Positions 10,801 through 24,400 of a stretch of DNA of 64,000 nucleotides are shown piece by piece. Position 1 is the stretch's first letter. Each line of letters begins with the position of its first letter. Source of the stretch: Lates calcarifer. Taxonomy: Eukaryota > Chordata > Actinopteri > Centropomidae. The translations under genes were made by a program, and so were the position numbers. The notes under the pieces are model-generated. The model had not been told where the DNA came from. It made no database searches and saw only the letters and a list, made by a program, of their open reading frames with translations. Location: assembly GCF_001640805.2 (NCBI RefSeq), contig NC_066853.1, positions 26,490,378 to 26,554,377 on the forward strand, read 5' to 3'.

Positions 10801-13800
10801 TCAGTGAGCTTCAGTGACCTCCTCCTGAATGCAGTAGAACACCATAGGGATGTGGTAGAACAGCAGATTGGCAGCATGAATGTACAGCTGGCAAATCTGC
10901 AGAAATGATGTGATGCAGTCATGTCAGCATAAAGTAATGTTTCCATCATCTTGTGGAATCCATGACATGAAGAACTGAGGCTGTTTTGAGACTAAAGGAA
11001 GGCTCTACTCAGTCTTAGTATAGTGTTCCTATTAAAGTGCTTTCTGTACATATACTGCTAAGTTAAGATAACATGACAAAAAAGTTTGTACATGTTTATG
11101 AACGTGTACTAATTCCCTTTGGTTTTTCACTTTGATCATCTTTAGCAAAATCAGTTTTTTATGGATGGGAAAGGGAAAGAGGAGCAGCGTTCTCTCATCT
11201 TGTCCACTGTCTTTCTGTATCACAGAGAAACTTGGCAGCAGTAGTGGAGGAGGAGGAGTGTGTTGGTGTGGTTAATGGTAGAGAGGACAGAGTGCAGATT
11301 CCAACCATCAGCTCAGCTACCGCCACTGTCCTCAAAAACTTCTTCATGGTTCTGGATTTCCTCTACAAGGACAACTGCAGGTCAGAGACAACTCAAAGAA
11401 GTCAGCTAAATCCTAAATCATGCCAGTGCCTCAGATGGACTATTGTATGGATTATATACAGTTGCTGTGCTCCATGTATCTGTAGGTTTGCTGAAGACTA
11501 CCGGGTAGCTCTGCAGAAGAGCTACACTTGGACAAACCAGGCTCCACCCGATGTCCCTGATGACCAGGGCTTTTTTGTCCGGCCACGCAGCAGACAACGC
11601 AAGAGCACCCGAGTCAAGACAGAAGTATTGACACTCAGCTTCTGGTGTTTAAACCCTGCTGTGGTAAGAGGCTAGGTGTGGCAGACCTTGCCATGTAGGC
11701 CATTACTGAGGTCTGACTGAGTACCTGACAAATGCTAATAAAATATGTCATGAAAAAATAAGTAATGTTAAAGACTTTTTACAGCTTTCCAGGTTCTTCA
11801 ACCTCCACTGAGCCACCATGTACCCTTTATGAAAAATATTTCGATTATGGCATAAATTACTACTGAATCATCCCTGGAGGTTCATTGTGCCTGTGTGTGT
11901 ATCTCCCAGGCCTTCTCTGACCTGAGTGGGTCGGTGCACAGCATTGTGCTGACATCAGGAACCCTGTCACCCATGGGCTCCTTCTCCTCTGAACTTGGGG
12001 TGAAATTCTCCATTCAGCTAGAGGCCAGTCATGTCATCAACAAGTCCCAGGTCAGTTGCACATGTCATTGAGCCTTAGGAAACCTTGTAATGTATGAATT
12101 CTGTGGCAGTTCAGACAAAGTTTATTTTGTAAGTAGGGTTTACATGAATACTGTGCTATGTCATATTGCAGAAGAGGTTGATTCCTGAACTCCAACTATA
12201 ATCCTAATTAGATGATATGTCTCTTATTTATGACTTACAAATTTATGAGCTGAAAACCTCTCTTTATTGACCTCAGGAGTAATTGAAATCCCTAAACTTC
12301 CTGAAGGCTACATCCCAGAAAGAGATGTATTACTGTCTCCATCAGTCAACATGAGGTCCAGGTCTTCATAGAGTTAATCAGACTGGAAGTGCAGGCCTGT
12401 GACTGTTTCAGAAGGTGGAACTCAGGCATTAAAGCTGAGGGTGTATCAAACAATCTGAAACTTTGACCCTGTATTGCCCCACATCTGTCACAGTGCCACC
12501 TTTGTCCAGCAGGTGTCACAGTCTAACTACTTGATGGAGATTAAACTCATCTGAGGATCTGACTAATGGAGTCGGTCAGAGGTTTTACACTCTAGACAGA
12601 GCACTTTTGCAATGATGACCACATTTGTATCACCTGAGCTGACTAATGTTAAAGGTGACATTGAACATTTTGCAGATTAGGTCTTGTGGGTTGGGCTCAG
12701 GAGGACCTGAAAATCTAGACAAACAAACCTTACAATTCAGCTTTAACACTAATAAGGCAGTGCACATGACAATTAAACAATATGTTTTTGGAAGGGATAC
12801 TGGGGGGTATTTGTGTTTGGGCCATGCTCAAATGTTTCATTATAGGTATTACATTGGTGATATCAATCATAGAGTTCTAATGCCCTCTATACAGGTTTGG
12901 GTCGGCACTGTTGGTGCAGGACCCCAAGGCAGAAAACTCTGTGCCACCTTCCAACATGCTGAAACTTACACCTTCCAAGACGAGGTGGGTGCCCTGCTGC
13001 TCCATGTATGCCAGGTCGTGACCAAGGGTGTGCTCTGCTTTTTGCCTTCTTACAAGGTAAATATACCACTAAAGCATGCTATACTTAAACAGGAAACACA
13101 GGCTATGGAATTACTGGTCTGGTGGAATAAGAGATTGATGCGTTTCAGCTACTGTCATCAGTTGACAGTCCCACAAAAGAGATTTGTAAAAAACAAAACA
13201 CTAATATCATGTCCAAAAATTGTTTTTATTTACACTGGTTTGAAATATATGGATGCCGCCATACAATCCAAAAAACATTTGTTGTTTTTACCTCTAATTT
13301 GTAGTATAACTTTATTTGTCTGGGACAGTTCATATTAATTGATATGGCATTGGTTAGTGTACATCAGTAGGGTTTTTTGTTTTTTTTAACAAAGGATTGG
13401 TGATTGCATCATCGATTCAAATTATTTACCTTCACCCTCTTATTGTGCAACATAGATGCTCAAGAGTGTAAATTCCATTGTATTGAAGTGGTGGTGGATG
13501 TTTTGCTTTCGGAACATTAATTTTCACATTTTACCACTGGGAGGAGCTAGAGACCACAAACTGGAGTGATGTCCAATGCTTCTGTAACAAGGAACAGTTT
13601 TCAAAGCCTAGACTGGATTCCAGTAGATCCCACTGCTAAGAAGCAGCTGTTGGTGGTGTCATGTGTTACAACAGATCACTACGAATCAATAGAAGTACTT
13701 GTCAGGTTATTGTTAAATGCTGTCATCCTTACAGAGCTGTATCCACTTTCAATTAATGAGGGTGCTATTGAGAGCACACTCATAGACACTTTGTCCCCCT

Positions 13801-15386
13801 TTGTTTGTTATGCTTTTTTGTTCATGAATAATTAATGTACACTGCAGCTCACTTGTCACATTAGCTTACAAAGGGGCAAGTGGATTTCATTTATCATTGT
13901 GTGTTTGTTAATTTGTCAATTAACGTACGGGAAGCATAAAACGTGAGGGTTTAGTCATTATGAAAATTTAAAAAATCAGCTATAGTATATCAGTATATCT
14001 TAATATTATAATGCAGTGGTTACTAACATTTTTGACTTACAATCACTTAAAATGAAGCACTCTCTTTCAGCCCATCGTCATGTGCATCGATTGTAACCAG
14101 TTGAACATTTTACACCAATTTTTATTTCAATAGTTTTTAGAGGTAAAATTTTCCAGTAATTCACAGGAAAAAAGGCAAAATTATTTCTTCTACTTTCTTA
14201 TATTGTTAATGATCTTCCGTCCCCCAGATTTGTCTTGGGGGTCTACAATGCCATGTTGGGAACCACTGTCATAATGAACACCTATTAAATAATAAAAGCA
14301 GAGATCTTTAACCTTGTCTGCTTTTGTTAGCACTTTGCAGTTGTGTCTCAGTAGCTAAGTATGAATTTTTGAAGCTCATGGTTATTTATATAAGGCTTTC
14401 TGAATTTGCCTCCTCTGCTATCTGACATACTGTTCTGTTCTGTTGTAATAACTCAGTGTGATGTTACGTGGACACATAATTTTCTGTTAAATGGTGGACC
14501 CTTACAGTTGTTGCCCTTGGCAAATTTAGTTTTTGCCTTTGGCGTATTTGCATAGCCTGTGTTTGACTCATATTTCAGCGAGTCACATGTGGTGATTGCT
14601 GGTTTGATTTCTCTGCAGTCCTTGTTTGCTTGCTATCCAGTTGCGTTCTCAAACAGCTGATGACACTGCCATCCAAACTGTTGAGGAAAGCTAAGACTCT
14701 GGGCCTTGTTGTTTTCTCATTTTACCTTGCGTTTTGTCAGCCTCTGCTGCCAGCCGAGGAGTGACTATGAGCTGAGTTTTTTTATTATTGATAGCCTGTA
14801 GGAGTCTTCTATCTCTCTGTGCTGATGCATAAATATTTAATCTGCAGTCAGCTCTTAAAGATGAGGAGATGAGGGGATATGAAGGGCTGGGGTATTAATT
14901 GGAGCCCATGGAGGCCTTGTTGGTGCCGCTGAGTCCCGTCTGCTCTGTGTGTTTGTGTGTGTGCTGGCTACACAGAGAGGATAGGTCATCTCCAGACATC
15001 CCTGTTCTGTGTGTCTACGTGATGGCTATCAGCTCCTCATCGTTTTGTGATAGACAGAGGGAGCAGTGAGGTGAACCAGCATGCAGTGTCAAAAAGGTGT
15101 CCCTTAGAGCAAAACCAAAGTCAAAAATATGTAGGAGGATGCATTGACACATTTCACATTGAGCTTAACTCTCCTCTTATGTCAGATGGAATGACAACAT
15201 AATGAGTAAAATAATTAAGAAAGTCAAAGTCTGACTTTTGCTGTCAGTGTGTCTTTTTATGTCCCAACAATAGCATTGGTGCACCACTGTCAAATGAATG
15301 CAATGAAAAGTGTGGGCACCAGTAGACAGCTCAATACGTTTCTTTTTGAAGATACATGGACACACAAAGTATGCCTGTAATCATGG

Positions 15387-15421
<35 letters not shown>

Positions 15422-18400
15422 GTCCTGCACCAGTGCTGTGGTTTTGTAGCACTTTAGCCTCAACATCCCCCCAGTTAATGCCCATTAAAACCACAGCAGG
15501 CCCTGCTGTCTGGTCCCAGCCGCCAAAGGAATGGACCAATGCACCACAGGAGAGGGGGACTGATGGTTTATTAAAAAAAGTAGGGTTTTGCAGAAGTGGC
15601 AGCAAAGGATGGCAGGGACTACAAGATGCTTTTAAAGGAGATTGAGATAAGGGCCATTAGGTGATGTCGCCTCGCTGTCTGTGTGAAGACGCACCCAGTG
15701 CTGGCGCCTGGGCTCTGCTGAGCGAGTGTCAAATCAAAGTCAAAGCAGACTGCAGGGTGAACACCCACCAGCATGCATGATCCTCAGCAGCTCAGGGTTA
15801 TCAAAGCACCAATCACACTGCTGCAGAAGTACTATTATCTCAAAGTGAGTCTGTTTCTGTCTGTGTCTGTAGATTCATGGGTCAATTTGCTCAGTGTGGC
15901 ATATACCTCCTGATTTTTTTATAGAGCCAAGGTGATGTTTTATATGAGTTTTTACGGTGGAAACTTGAGTGTTACTGCTGTTTGACTTAGCTGGGGCTTT
16001 TTGGAAGGCTCACATTTTCAGACTAAAAAAACACTCGTCAAATGGCATTTCAACAGTGTCCATTTTTGGATACACTACTTTACAGATGTATTAGAGGAAA
16101 TGTAGAGCTGCATGTAATCTGTTGATTATTAATCATTTAATTTTTAATCTAAAAATTCTCACAAAACAGTGAAAATGTTCAGTAGTTTGAAAGAGCCCAA
16201 AATAAAATGTTTAAATTGCTTTTTCTGTCTAAAAGTCTAAAATGGCAAATGCTCAAATTTGTGAAACTACAACCAGTGAATCTCCGATGTTTTACTTGAT
16301 AAATAAGTTCAATAATCATTGAACAGGTGACAGTAAATATTCTCTTGATCATCTAAGGTTTGTAGGAAATAGAAGACGATACACTGTTGGTATAAAGGTA
16401 ATATTCTGTATTTTTCTTGTTCCATGAAAAGACTAAAAGTAATAATGACTTGATCCCAAGTACTGTGTGCATGCCCAAAGCTTGACATCTTATTGCTTTG
16501 TGCCACAGAGCTCCACTGTTGTTCCAAAACACATCAGTGAACATGTTCCTTCATTACTGTGAACACACATACTGGAGTTTGTTTTGACTCAGTCCTGCTA
16601 CCATAAATGCTCACTAGCTTGTCAAATCACAGTAGTTGCTAACATATTAACTATTTACTTCTGCATGAGTAATGTTTCTTATAACTTACAGTGCCCAGAT
16701 GTTTTAGGAGATTAATCAGCCTTTTTAAAAAATGAAAGTTAAGTTATTTTTAAGGATTGAAACTTTCAGTAAGAGCAAGTGTGCTTGGGACTTAGAGCCA
16801 TGGAGAGGGTGGGGTAAGTCAGAAGGTACTGAAAGAATAATACAGTGTTGGTTTTAGTGTTTTAATTGGATTGATAAAAGAAAAAATACAGAATATTTCC
16901 AGTCTCATACATTTACATTATTAGAAGGTTTTTAATTTTTTTTCTTTGTTAAAACCACAGGTTTTTTGATTACACCACTTTGTTATGTCATGTGGCCAAT
17001 ATTAATGTTAACATTCTTTATTTTCAATGCATTAGATTTACGCTTGGCGTTTGTTATTGTCAATTTGGTTTAAAAGAAAACTGATGTCGGTGACTGTCTT
17101 CGTCTCTGGGTAGTAGGCAGTGTTTTTTTCAGCATTTTTTCCAGCATTACATCGTCATCAACAGTATGGCTGGAATGTGTAGCGCAGAAGACAAGGGAAG
17201 CGCGCTAGGCCTGAGGTGGCAGGTGGCTTCTTGCCACCAGTCTTGGCGTGATGGTTGCTGTGATATTTTGGGACTGAATAATTTACACCGCAACAACACG
17301 TCTCCCCTCGCCACTGCGAAATGTGGCTCCTGGCTGCATGTTTCATTAATGCCGTCGCCTCCAAACCTCTTCCATAATTCAGCAGGCACTAGAGGAGCTG
17401 CAATGTGTCGCCACACAGCTCACTGACACCAGGGACACAGGGAAGGAGCTAGAGAGAGGCCGGATGCAGAGGAGGTGAAAGATGGGGAGATAGTAAGTGG
17501 GGGGAAGAGAGGGGAAGTGTAAAAGTGCGAGAAAGACTACAGTTCACTGCTTCTATCTGGTTGTTTCACCACCCTGTCCCAATTGGCAGAAAGATCTGGC
17601 CCATTTTACCGTGTCACCAACAGAGGCATTGCACCTAAGCTTAAGAAGGACAATAAATTATTCACATTTTGTTGTGCCCTCTTATGTGCTAAATACTGCT
17701 CATTCCCACTGATGTTGCCTTGTAACTGTGCTTCTGTAAGATCTATTGTTAAAGTCTGAAGGTGGTGGCCATTACATAGATCACTTTTAATTGACGGCAT
17801 TCTTTTGAAGACTTCAGAGATACACTTGAATTCTGTAAATCTAAAAGAAAAGCCCGAACCTTAGTGTCATGTTCATCAAACCAAGACAAGTAAAGGTAAT
17901 TGTATTATGGTACAGTTTTCCTACAAAACTGAAATGTCCATAAAGTGAGGTGTAATGTGTCCTTTATTCCCAAATACTATACGTGTGTTCAGAATTTCTA
18001 CTTTTTGATAATACTTTGTCCTGTGTTGTATAGTTTCAAAAACACACACATTTCTAAACAGTTGTAGTGTGTCATTTAAAGAGTACGTAGCCTATCTGGC
18101 ACATACAGAAGTTGGCATGCTTGTTTTTATGGTGCTTCTCAGCATTAGATTGGTAGACGTTAAATAGCTGCTACCCTCTATTTTTGTATTTCTTTGTTGT
18201 TTTGTCATGAAATTACACAAAGAGGTGTGTAGTTGAGCCTGTAGATTGATATTTTATGGCCTAGCCTAGTCTGCCAGTTTAACACCAAGTCTCTATCAGA
18301 TGTTGTCCCTAAATTATTCATGAAGGTGCTCATGTCTGTAATTTTTGTCTCTGTAGTTTCTTTCTAGAGTGTCTAACACTCACATGGTTGAAAGCCTTTG

Positions 18401-21400
18401 CTGAAGGTGCCGGAGATCCATCTGACTGCACGTTAAAACGCTCCACTACACACCTCCATCCATGCAGTTTCATTTATCAGACCGGTCTTGTGATGTGCAT
18501 GTCCTGCATTAGTGCTGACTGGGGCAATGCGAATAACACCTGTAATATAATGCTGATCACAGAAGTGGAGTTTTTCTTGGTCTGCAACCTCACAGTCCAT
18601 TCCTGTGCAGAGCTCTAGTAATTGTCTACTTTGAGACTACAATTCCTGACTTAGCTAAGTCATTTACTAGCGTCTTGGCAGTTGTTCTGGGGTCTTTAGA
18701 CAGGTCTCTCACTAGTTTTCTTTCTAGGGTGTTTGAAATCTTTCGCTTCCTACCTCTGCCAGGCTTGTTCTGTACTGTGCTGCTCTCTTGGCTCTGAATT
18801 TCTTGATGATTCTTCTCACTCCAGTTCTTGACACTTGGAAATGCTGTGATAACTTTGTATATCCTTCTCCTTCTTTGTGAGCATCAACAAGTCTTTTTCT
18901 CAAGTCTAAACTGATTTCTTTTGTTTTTGGCATGATGCTTTCTCAAGTGACAGTCCAAACTCTCTCAGTTTTTATACTGTGTGTTAATTGGGAGATAACC
19001 CTCAGTTTTAACTTGATTTTACAAGCTTTGAGCATTACAAAGTTAAAGTATTGTGTGGAGATAAAAATAATGTATGCTTTCTAAAGAAAACTAGTATGTT
19101 TAGAAATGCTATGTTGAAAAGCACTTGGGAAAATTTTAATAAAACTTAAAATTTCATAGGGGAGCTAATAATTTTGTCCTTAACTGTATGTATGTGTGCA
19201 TGTATTTACACATATGTTGCTGTGTATAAGTACATTTGTGCTGTTTTTTTCTGGAAAACCCTTTGAACTGCTTCTGTATGATATCCATCTATACTGCTTA
19301 TCCCCTGAGGATTGTGGGGGTGCTGGATGACATTGGATGAGAGGCGGGTTGCACCCTGGATGGTCACCAGTCTATCACAGGGCTCACATATAGAGACAAA
19401 TAACCACTCACTCCTTAGGGGTATACCCCATATTAGACCACCACATGGTGGTGACTTGGATCAGGTGAAGGGAATATTACTGTAGACTCATTAAACCAAA
19501 ACATGGAGGGTGACAGTGAGAATGTCTTGCAGAGCCACCTTCTCCAGCTCCTCTCTCCGCAGGAACTTTGCTTGTATCCCAGGCACATAGTCGACAGTAG
19601 ACAATGACATCTAGAGTGGATATCATGTTCACATTGTACATTGTCAGACTGCCCCCCCCCCCCCCCCCCCCCCTCAAAGTCATACATTACTTGAAAATGA
19701 TAGTTATGTCTCTGGTGTCAGAATAATATTCACAACTACATTTGTCATAAGTGTTCAGTCCTCAGTGGAAATTACCTTAGTTTTAAAAGATATTTCCTGT
19801 TACTTAATGATACAAAAACATGTAGTAACAATTTCCTCTTCCTCAAATAAGGTTCTTCAGATAAAATCATATTGGCTGCAAGACAGAAATCATGAGTCTG
19901 TCTTTACTGACCCTATTGCATCAGTTTTATCAGTAAGAGCATTTTTCCTCTGTACTCTTCTCTTTGTGGAATCAGCTCCTTTCCAAGTGCAGCCTGGCAG
20001 ATAATGGCTGTTTTGTTTAGTGGTGGATCTGCCTTAAGTACATAACATGAATTATTCATCTCCTGCACAAGATTGCACTGGACGGCAATTGCAGGACAAA
20101 CAGTTTGCTGAATATGAAGACGCACAAAGGGAAGGATTGGGGTCCTTGTCGATGTAACACTGCATAATTAGTGAATGTGCTATGTTTTATTGATGCAAAT
20201 GTCCTGGCCTCACTTGCTGTAGGAGGCACCAACCTGATTAAATCTTTCCCATGCCAAATTTCATCACTATGATGCAATCGCACTGGCATGTAAGAAACTA
20301 TCAACGCTTTCTTACTGTCTCATTTCCCCGTCTGACTTTGTGGTTTTCCTCTGCACTGCATGTAACCTGCAGAATAAACTTTTGTTTTTCTTTGTGTGGT
20401 GTTTTGAGGAACACTTGAGTTGGCTGTTCATGCAAGTAAAGAGAATATTGTTACTGTTGTGGGCAAGATATCAGTGAATACTCCCAACCTTCCTCCCATC
20501 TTGTGGTCTCATTTACATCTGTTCAGACTTTACAGCTTGACACCATTATCCTGTTGAGAAGTTTTCTGTTGACTACAAGAGGAACTTCTACTTGACCCTT
20601 CTTACACATTTCCAAGCCAGTGACGCTGCTCTTTGATTTTGAGGTCATGCTTATTCAAGGATATAATCTGCACAGCACAGACATGAGTGGGGCCGTGTTA
20701 GAATGAGGGCTTTTAGATCAATGTGCCTCCCCTGAGAGCTGCTGACTTTTTGTACCAACAATAGCACAGCAACAGTGATTTTATTACTGAAGGGCTTTAA
20801 ACACATGAGCTTTCTAAGTGCAAGTAAAGAAAAGAAATCCATGCTGTTTGAAGACACAAAGAGCAAACATGGTTGGCTAAATGCCCTCTGTTCTTTGTTG
20901 TAAGCTTTTGGTTTCAGACAGGGAAAATGTCATAATGTGTTGCAGTGCCATGTTTTAAAGTTACTTCCTTATTGTACAGTGTTACATGTGAAGGTATATG
21001 ATCTAAGTATTTGGACAGTTACACACTTTTTGGTCTTTCAGGTCTGAAATAAAATGATGGATACTACATTACAGTGCCAAGTCCCAGCTTTGATTTGAAT
21101 GGTGGGGAATGTAGCCTTTTTAACACATAGTACCCAAAATTTAGGGGTTTAAAGGTAACAAGTTAGAACAAACAAAATCATAATCCATCCATCCATTATC
21201 TATACCACTTATCCATAAGGGTTGTGGGGGTGCTGGAGCCTATCCCAGCTGACATTGAGTGAGAGGCGGGGTACAGCCTGGGCAGAGCGCTAGTCCATCG
21301 CAGGGCCAAAAAAATCATAATATTTAATAATATTTAGTATTCTTTTGTAGTTAATGTATCTTTTCTGGTGATGCTCTCCCCAGGCTTCTCTACAGCCAGG

Positions 21401-24400
21401 TGTCTCTGTCTTTCAGGTCATGTTATGCTCATTGAGGTGCTAGATGAAAGGTCTGAGATTAACCAGAGTCAGTTTTTTAATGAGACAACTCCTATAAAGG
21501 CTACTCCTTAAATATAGCATCTCTGAGAGCCCTCAGTAGTAGAGAACAATCTTGTAGATTCTGCTCTCAGTTATATCCATGTTGTAGGTTGACTCTCATG
21601 CTTCTGATTCTATGTGATCAATTTCTACTCTCCTGACAAAAGTTTCAAAACATGGCACCTCTTGTGATTTGATCAGATGCTGGACAAGCTGCAGGATCGA
21701 TGGACCAACACTGGTCTCTGGGAGAAGCTAGAACAACAGAAAACTGTCATCACCGAGCCCCGCAGAGGCAGCAAGGGGGATTTTGACGAACTACTTCAGA
21801 CTTACTATGATATCATCAAATACCATGAAAGAGGTCAGACTGTTAAACATGATCACACTCACTTTTGGACCAGCTACTGGGTTTGAACTATTGCTTCAGA
21901 ACAGCTTGCTTGGTGACTTGTTGCCTGTAAATTAGTGCTGAAAGGCATTAATTGTGAAAGTCTAGTGCTCATGACTCTAATTGCACCAAAGCTGACATCA
22001 TATTGTTCAGAGTTCTATTGTATATTAATTTCCATTTATGGTGTTGTGATTTCTTTGTTATAGATGGTGCATTGCTAATTGCTGTATGTAGAGGTAAAGT
22101 GAGTGAAGGACTAGACTTTACAGATGACAATGCCAGAGCAGTGGTCACCATTGGAATCCCCTTCCCAAACATCAAAGACCTCCAGGTAAGTAGAACCTCA
22201 CAGTCAAGTACACAGGTAATTCAGATCAGAGGTTCACAACTCCCAGGCCGTGCAATATTTGCTTCTTGGGCTGTGGGGAAAAAGAAGATTATTATTTACA
22301 TAATTTTGTAGCCTACTATTGATCACTTTATGGAAATTACCTTACCTTTTTTTGGGGGGGGGGTTTTTGCCTTTATTTGATGGTGAGAGTAGAGATACTG
22401 ACAGGAAATGTAACAATGGTCCTGTGGCCATGGGTCAAAGCTCACTATTTGACATGCTATATGTTTTTTTCTATATGTCTTTAATGTGTGCAAAAGCCAA
22501 AGTGCAAACGGGTACGTTTGTGGTTTAACAGGTTATGTGACGTACTGTTTCTTGGCAGGAGCACTAACTTCCTTGACATTAAATTCATGGCATCTATAAC
22601 TTTATCTCCCCATTTAGTAGTCTACAGTGTAGTCATTCCAAAAACAATCTGCAGTGCAAAAAGTTTTAGACCCCCTGGTTCAGATAATGTGCAGATTGTG
22701 GAGATTTGTTTATGTCCTTGCTGTGTATAGCATGGTGACATGACCTGTAGAACTTTTTAGAGACCTCTTAAAAAATGACTCTATAGCATTCCCAAATCTG
22801 TATTCACCATTTATCCTGAATGTCTTTGGACTGCGGGAGGAAGCTGGAGTACCTGGAGAGAATCTACACAGACAGGGCCAGAAAGAAAACAGAAAAGCCC
22901 TGGGCAAACTGGGGTTCAAACCTGGAACCTTCTTGCTGTGAGGCGACAGTGCTAACCACTGCATCACCATGCTGTCCACTGTTGACATCTGAAACAGAAA
23001 TTCTTTGAAAAATAGGAAGCTAATTTAGATCAAAAATGGTTTCAAGACCAAGTTCCCACATTTTAAATACTATGAAGACAAATAATATAACTCAGAGACA
23101 TATACACACACACACACATACACACAAACAAACCCACACCAAATAAGAGCATCCCTTTTTGGTGATCCGTGAAAAAAAATCCCAAAGCGATGTTGCTGTG
23201 TCTGCTCCATCCTTAGCAGATAAAGTTGACCTTTAAGTTTGAGTCCCCCCACCCCGCCTCCCACTTCTCTTCCCCTTTACTCTTCCACATTGTCCTGTCA
23301 GAGCACGATGAAGCTTTCACTAACCTGTTCTGTCAGTGTCAGTGTAGCCAAAGCTGTCAGTTTCACCTCTGTCAGCTTTCAGGGCATTTCTTCTTATTTA
23401 TTTATTTAAATCAGAATTATTTTATAAAATGTTCTATTTTGTGTGAACACTGCTGTTTAGGTACAGGTTCACTGCCCTGGAACACTGAAACTCTTCACTA
23501 ATACTAGTAATTAATATTTAAACTCCAAATCTATTGTGAGTGTACACTGGGAACAATTACTGATGTTACACCCCAACCACCAAAATCCATGCACAGCCCA
23601 CATAACAACTGTGCCCATCTTATCAAAATCCATGTAGGTGGCAATAGGGGGTTAAGCAAAGACAATGAAAGTTAAGGGATCTTAGATAAAATCGGTAACA
23701 GAAATTTAATAAAATAAATAAGTATTGTAAATATTACTGTAAATATTGAATAAAATGTGCAAAGATGTATGTTGTGGGTTTTCCAGCCAAGCAGTGGATA
23801 CTGTGCTACACTTGAGTAGGGCAGAGAATTGAAACTCAACTCTTATTTGGTATCAGCCTAAATGTATCTGTAGCACAGAGTATCTTTTACCATATTCTTT
23901 TACCATGCATACTTCATCCTGCCTCTAACTGCCAAATGTGTATTAATCAGCCACTGAAAGTAGTCCCCAACAAATGAACTGCTTGTACTGTGATTTTATT
24001 TTTGGCAAGACTTTGAGGTGATTTAAGTGATGCAGCAGTTTAGATTGCATTACATTGTATGGTGTTATTTCTTCATCACACAATAATGGAATAAATATAT
24101 TTAAAAAAAAGGGCAGTAACTACATCAAAGACTAAGTATCATCATATTATCATGCAGATAAAGAGCCCAGCTGTTTTATTAAAAGCCAATACACTGTATC
24201 AGGAAACTGATTTTTGGTGTAATCCTGCTGTATCAGGCTTGTAAAACCATGTACGCAGTCTACAACATGGGGACAAGTGAGGAAGCCAAAGCTACTTAGA
24301 GCCAAGCTGGAGCAGACCAAGCGTATTCTATCCTCCAGATCAATTATTTGCTACATGTGCTCTGTTCCTCAGAGACTATCTCAAGATACATCTTGTCATA

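Larger units (their letters stand above)
9188..11225 (+). other. brip1: brip1 intron between window exons 4 and 5
   Basis: A 2.0 kb intron filled mostly by two repeats: a MITE-like element at about 9349-9640 and a near full-length decayed Tc1-type transposon at about 10020-11045. Confidence 0.85.
13057..21676 (+). other. brip1: brip1 intron between window exons 8 and 9
   Basis: An 8.6 kb intron. Recognised content: a CA microsatellite (15397-15420), two GC-richer unique stretches (about 14560-15060 and 17140-17480), a truncated Tc1 element on the minus strand (about 18400-19186), a C22 run (19652-19673), two copies of a dispersed repeat (19265-19420 and 21183-21310) and a MITE-like repeat (about 20990-21180). 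No other gene supported. Confidence 0.8.

Noticed and set aside
19433..19687. Minus-strand frames with a poly-glycine run
   Set aside because: The glycines come from the C22 homopolymer, so these are artefacts of low-complexity DNA.
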